Source: Abyssicoccus albus (GTDB taxonomy: Bacteria; Bacillota; Bacilli; Staphylococcales; Abyssicoccaceae). Taken from it: a DNA stretch of 64,000 nucleotides. The notes under the pieces are model-generated. The model did not search any database. It saw only the letters and a list, made by a program, of their open reading frames with translations, and was not told the DNA's origin. The stretch lies in assembly GCF_003815035.1 (NCBI RefSeq), contig NZ_RKRK01000002.1:830065-894064 (forward strand), given 5' to 3'. A program made the translations under genes and the position numbers. Positions 60,276 through 64,000 of the stretch are shown one piece after another (the first letter of the stretch is position 1; the number at the start of each line of letters is the position of its first letter).

Positions 60276-61445
60276 TTATTTCTCTTCTTTTGAATCTTTT
60301 TTATCTTCTTTTTTGTCTTCTTTTTTGTCTTCTGATTCATTTTCTTTCTTATCGTCTTCTTTTTTCTTTGCTGACTTCTCTAAATCTTCAAGTTTTAATG
60401 CTGTTAAGTACTCTGCAACTTTATCTGCATCTTCATCAGAAATCTCATATTGACCTGTCATTTTGTTACCTGGTTTCAAGGATTCAGGATCTTTGATCCA
60501 TTTCGCAACATTTTCTTTGTTGTTTTCAAGAATACCGGCAACATGATCGCGATCTCCAAAGTTTGTTAAGTTAGGACCTTGTGCATCACTACCTGTTGGT
60601 GTTGTTGCGTGACAACCCATACAAGAATTATTGAAGATCTCTTGACCTTCTTTGGCATCAGCAGATAAGTCTGCGACTTTAGACTCTTGAACTTTAGCCA
60701 TGTCATCAGCCCATTGCTTGAAATCATCTTCAGACATTGCCTTCACTTTGAAGTCCATTAATGCGTGTGATGGTCCACATAACTCAGCACATTTACCGTA
60801 GAAGATATTGTTTGCTTCTTTTGCTTTATCGCTGTCGAACTTCAAGTAAAATTGGTTGATGTTCTCAACGTTTGTATCCATCTTACCACCAGCTGATGGA
60901 ATCCAGAATGAGTGTTTTACATCATTCGCTTTTAAGTTGAAGTAAACTTTTTTGTCTGTTGGAACAACAAGTTCTTGGCTTGTTACAATTTTTTCGTTAG
61001 GGTATTCGAACTCCCACCAATATTGATTTGCTGTTACGTTAATTATGTACTCTTCTTTCGACTTCTTCTCATCATTCATTACATTGACATCTGCTAACTT
61101 GAAAGTGTAATACACTGTTGGTACTGCTAAGATGATTAATAAGATAATCGGAATCACTGTCCAAATAACTTCTAATTTGTGATTTCCTTCTACGTCTTTC
61201 GGTACAAAATCATCGCCAAGTTTTGAGCGACGGAATTTCACCATAACGATTAAGAATAAGACTACAACAACTGCAACAACGACTAACATAATAATGATGG
61301 CTAACATCATTAAATTAAATTGCTCTTTACCTACTTCACCTGCAGGATTTAATGATGAATGCTTAATATCACCACATCCAGCAATGAAAAGCATCATTCC
61401 GATGGCAATCGCCATCATGGACTTACGAAAAACATGTCGATTCAT
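60276..61445 (-). CDS. ctaC: Cytochrome c oxidase subunit II with fused cytochrome c (CtaC)
   Basis: This 389-residue lipoprotein has signal lipobox IAGC (C24) and two transmembrane hairpin helices (about 47-69 and 92-114). A CuA domain has H178, C219, C223, H227 and M230 in YGKCAELCGPSHALMD. A C-terminal cytochrome c domain has CMGCH (275-279), defining a caa3-type enzyme. The tail is a Lys/Glu/Asp-rich low-complexity stretch of about 40 residues. The ATG at 61445 has AGAGGGG. The ORF opens seven codons earlier. Confidence 0.96.
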   Translation of the reverse strand: MNRHVFRKSMMAIAIGMMLFIAGCGDIKHSSLNPAGEVGKEQFNLMMLAIIIMLVVVAVVVVLFLIVMVKFRRSKLGDDFVPKDVEGNHKLEVIWTVIPIILLIILAVPTVYYTFKLADVNVMNDEKKSKEEYIINVTANQYWWEFEYPNEKIVTSQELVVPTDKKVYFNLKANDVKHSFWIPSAGGKMDTNVENINQFYLKFDSDKAKEANNIFYGKCAELCGPSHALMDFKVKAMSEDDFKQWADDMAKVQESKVADLSADAKEGQEIFNNSCMGCHATTPTGSDAQGPNLTNFGDRDHVAGILENNKENVAKWIKDPESLKPGNKMTGQYEISDEDADKVAEYLTALKLEDLEKSAKKKEDDKKENESEDKKEDKKEDKKDSKEEK

Positions 61446-61477
61446 AATAAATAACCCCTCTTTCATTCATTCGTCTA

Positions 61478-62404
61478 TTATATCATTTCAATGAGTGAAA
61501 TGACTACAACCATTACAAAAGTAATTATCATATAGTTCAATGAGAATAAAAACATACGCATTGCCCACTTCTCTTCATTGACGGATTGTTTGAATCCTGT
61601 CATACCAATTGCAATCCATATCAAATTTAACACAGTCATTACGACTAAAAATAATGAGCCTAATGACGGAATAAGGAAAGGAATTGGTAATAATAATAGT
61701 AGCCAGAACATTATGCTTATTCTTGCTCTTTTAAATCCATACACTGTTGGCAACATCGGAACACCTGCAGCACCATATTCTTGACGTCGCTTGATTGCTA
61801 ACGCATAAAAATGAGGTGGCTGCCATACAAACATAATCAGAAATAACACCCATGCTTCCAATGTTAATCCATTATATATTGCAGCGAATCCTATCAGTGG
61901 TGGAATTGCGCCACTAATTGAACCAACAATAGTGTTGGAGACAAAATGACGTTTTGTAAAGACCGAATACAACACAAAGTAACTGAAAATTCCTAAGAAG
62001 CCTAACAATCCTGAGATTGGATTGATCATAAATAATAACAACTCACCGAAAAGCATCAACGATAAACCGAACTTAAATAGGAAGCTATCTGAAAACGTTC
62101 CATTAATAGAAGGTCTATTCGTCTTACTATTCATCAGTTGATCAATATCTTGATCATAATAGTTATTCCAAACACAGACACCACCAATTATCATTGCTAC
62201 ACCAACCATCATTAAGCACATCGTAGTGAGTGATTGCAAAAATGATTGGTCACTTAGCATAATTGCCAAAAAGCCTCCTGTAAAAGCAGTGATTAAATTA
62301 CTTTGAATAATGCCTGATTTGACGACTTTCATGTAGTCTTTAACGGTTGCTTTATGTTGTTGAATAGACATGTTACGTGATTGTGCAACATGCTCAACTG
62401 TCAT
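61478..62404 (-). CDS. ctaB: Protoheme IX farnesyltransferase (heme O synthase)
   Basis: This 308-residue UbiA-family prenyltransferase makes heme O from protoheme and farnesyl diphosphate. It has about nine helices. Asp-rich motifs are NNYYDQDIDQLMNSKTNRP and the second region WQPPHFYALAIKRRQEYGAA. GGGGGGA precedes the ATG. It heads the ctaB-ctaCDEF unit and is divergent from ctaA, so both heme A steps and the oxidase are encoded together. Confidence 0.96.
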   Translation of the reverse strand: MTVEHVAQSRNMSIQQHKATVKDYMKVVKSGIIQSNLITAFTGGFLAIMLSDQSFLQSLTTMCLMMVGVAMIIGGVCVWNNYYDQDIDQLMNSKTNRPSINGTFSDSFLFKFGLSLMLFGELLLFMINPISGLLGFLGIFSYFVLYSVFTKRHFVSNTIVGSISGAIPPLIGFAAIYNGLTLEAWVLFLIMFVWQPPHFYALAIKRRQEYGAAGVPMLPTVYGFKRARISIMFWLLLLLPIPFLIPSLGSLFLVVMTVLNLIWIAIGMTGFKQSVNEEKWAMRMFLFSLNYMIITFVMVVVISLIEMI

Positions 62405-62621
62405 TCTATCCCCCCTTTCCTTATCATCAAATTCATGAATTGTTCAAGAATTTGATCATATTGTTATTTGAACATTGGTATAATGACTATATGAATTAAT
62501 TGTATATACGAACACATAATTATACAGTCTACAAATTAAAGTTTACCACATTTTGAACTAATGTTAAGCTATTATTTAGTTAAATTTTTATTTTATGACC
62601 ATTATAGCCGAGGTGCCTTTC

Positions 62622-63524
62622 ATGAATATTTCGAAACCATTAAAATATATATCAATTATTGCAACGCTCACGATGATTTTTGTTCAAATTGGTGGTGCTC
62701 TTGTCAGTAAGACAGGGTCTGCAGATGGCTGTGGTTCAAGTTGGCCACTTTGTCACGGTCAAGTCATTCCAAAAACGTTCCCGATGGACACAATCATAGA
62801 GCTTGCACATCGTGGTGTGAGTGGATTTGCTTTGATCATAGTTGTCGCTTTAGGTTATTTAGCCTTGAAAGAAATTGGCCATATTAGAGAAACGAAGTTT
62901 CTAGTATCAATGAGTATCGGTTTTTTAGTATTACAAGCCTTAATCGGTGCTGCAGCCGTCGTTTGGCAGCAAAATGACTTTGTATTAGCACTACACTTTG
63001 GAATTTCTTTAATTTCTTTCGCTTCTGTATTTTTACTCAGCTTGTTAATCTTTGAAGTGGATCAAAAATTTGAAGCCCGTGAAGTAATCATTCAATCACA
63101 TCTAAAATGGCATACAATTTTGTTTACGATGTCAATATATATCGCCATCTATTCAGGCGCACTCGTTCGACATACTGAATCTACACTCGCTTGTATTTCA
63201 TGGCCACACTGTAATAGCGACTCGATATTTATGCCGTCAAACTTTTATGAATATGTTCATATGGGACATAGAACACTCGCTTTTATTATGTTTTTATGGT
63301 TTACATATATTACGTATCACGCTGTAAAGCATTATAATGAATACCGAGTAATTAAAAATGGTTACACACTTGCATACCTATTTATTGTGATGCAAGTCAT
63401 TACCGGTGCGATTACAATCTTTACACTCGGTAATATCTTCATCATGTTACTACATGCACTATTTATTACATTACTATTCGGTATGTTATGTTATTTCATC
63501 ATGTTGATTTCAAGATCTAAATAA
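62622..63524 (+). CDS. ctaA: Heme A synthase
   Basis: This 300-residue eight-helix membrane protein oxidises the C8 methyl of heme O. Heme-ligand histidines occur in LAHRGVSGFALII, LHFGISLISF, HMGHRTLAFIMF and LLHALFITLLF. Paired cysteines are present in CGSSWPLCHG and CISWPHCNS, as in Bacillus CtaA. The ATG at 62622 (MNISKPLKY) has GAGGTG. The frame opens nine codons earlier. An extended -10 (TGGTATAAT near 62479) is a possible promoter. It ends at a terminator next to repeat array 2. Confidence 0.95.
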   Translation: MNISKPLKYISIIATLTMIFVQIGGALVSKTGSADGCGSSWPLCHGQVIPKTFPMDTIIELAHRGVSGFALIIVVALGYLALKEIGHIRETKFLVSMSIGFLVLQALIGAAAVVWQQNDFVLALHFGISLISFASVFLLSLLIFEVDQKFEAREVIIQSHLKWHTILFTMSIYIAIYSGALVRHTESTLACISWPHCNSDSIFMPSNFYEYVHMGHRTLAFIMFLWFTYITYHAVKHYNEYRVIKNGYTLAYLFIVMQVITGAITIFTLGNIFIMLLHALFITLLFGMLCYFIMLISRSK

Positions 63525-63544
63525 ACAAAATTTATTTTGACAAA

Positions 63545-63597
63545 AAATAGCGATAAAATTTGATTATTCTCAAATTTTATCGCTATTTCTTTACTTT
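63545..63597 (+). terminator. Terminator of ctaA, twin of the one at 4556
   Basis: A perfect 19-bp stem (63545-63563 with 63570-63588) is followed by CTTTACTTT. The core TAGCGATAAAATTTGA is identical to the terminator at 4556-4602. Array 2 begins about 40 bases downstream. Confidence 0.85.
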
Positions 63598-63635
63598 ATT
63601 AAAATCATCACATCGTGCAATAAGTATTTACCTGT

Positions 63636-64000
63636 CGTATTTAGAGTATTTTCGATTTACTCTGATTACGAGACACTTTTCAACCCTTTCCTCTTCCGTA
63701 ATCAGAGTAGTTTCGATTTACTCTGATTACGAGACACTTTTCAATCCTTTTCCCTTCCGTATTCAGAGTATTTTCGATTTACTCTGATTACGAGACACTT
63801 TTCAATCCTTTTCCCTTCCATATTCAGAGTATTTTCGATTTACTCTGATTACCAGACGTTTTCCAACCTTTTTCCTTCTGTATTCAGAGTATTTTCGATT
63901 TACTCTGATTACGAGACACTTTTCAATCCTTTTCCCTTCCATATTCAGAGTATTTTCGATTTACTCTGATTACCAGACGTTTTCCAACCTTTTTCCTTAT
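63636..64000. repeat. Array 2: six tandem 61-bp palindromic repeats at the window edge
   Basis: Units begin at 63636, 63697, 63758, 63819, 63879 and 63940, with periods of 60-61 bp. The hairpin CGTATTCAGAGTA / TACTCTGATTACG is the same as in array 1. The linker differs (ACACTTTTCAATCCTTTTCC). The unit at 63697 reads CGTAATCAGAGTA, which gives a perfect 13-bp stem. The fifth-start and final units use ATTACCAG and a variant linker ending CCTTCTG or CCTTAT. The final unit ends at base 64000, so the array may stop there or continue. Confidence 0.9.

Overview
This window comes from the chromosome of a low-GC Gram-positive coccus of the family Staphylococcaceae. The gene blocks apt-relA-dtd-lytH-hisS-aspS and rplU-prp-rpmA-obg-ruvAB-queA-tgt-yajC-secDF-recJ follow the Staphylococcus order, and the proteins closely match staphylococcal families. 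A complete caa3-type cytochrome c oxidase operon (ctaCDEF with ctaB, ctaG and ctaM), which S. aureus lacks, points to Macrococcus/Macrococcoides (oxidase-positive relatives of staphylococci) rather than Staphylococcus itself. The genus is inferred, not proven.

Layout. 1-3.5 kb: start of recD2, a TPR protein, and mnmA with its cysteine desulfurase (tRNA thiolation). 3.5-7 kb: an LLM flavin oxidoreductase, a 61-bp hairpin-repeat array, and divergent cymR and rarA. 7-10.2 kb: a two-gene ABC transporter and tcdA. 10.2-10.5 kb: 6S RNA. 10.6-20.3 kb: aspS and hisS behind a T-box, lytH, dtd, relA, apt and recJ. 20.4-28.7 kb: secDF, yajC, tgt, queA, ruvBA, obg and rpmA. 28.7-30.8 kb: prp, rplU behind a leader, mreD and mreC.

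The mreC-folC interval (30.9-42.2 kb) is the accessory region. In S. aureus I remember this interval carrying radC and a prepilin peptidase gene. Here it holds a BmrCD-like heterodimeric ABC exporter preceded by a 24-codon leader peptide and a terminator hairpin. It also holds an Eco57I-like type IIG restriction-modification operon with a small coupled ORF, a decayed NUDIX fragment, a HAD phosphatase and a SAM methyltransferase. 42.2-48.8 kb: folC, valS behind a T-box, an AbrB-family membrane protein, a run of four stem-loops, and an S66 LD-carboxypeptidase gene broken by one in-frame TGA. 48.9-55.8 kb: dps, an aldehyde dehydrogenase, ylbF/ricF, a thioesterase, a yugN-like gene, and the acsA/acuA-acuC acetate module sharing a cre site. 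55.8-63.5 kb: the terminal oxidase genes and divergent ctaA. The right edge is a second hairpin-repeat array.

Functional themes are translation quality and tRNA modification (mnmA, tcdA, tgt, queA, dtd, three aminoacyl-tRNA synthetases), the stringent response (relA, obg), DNA repair (recD2, rarA, recJ, ruvAB), and aerobic respiration with CcpA-linked acetate use. The least explained sequences are the 61-bp palindromic arrays, each of which follows a near-identical terminator, the BmrCD leader, and the repeats upstream of the restriction operon.
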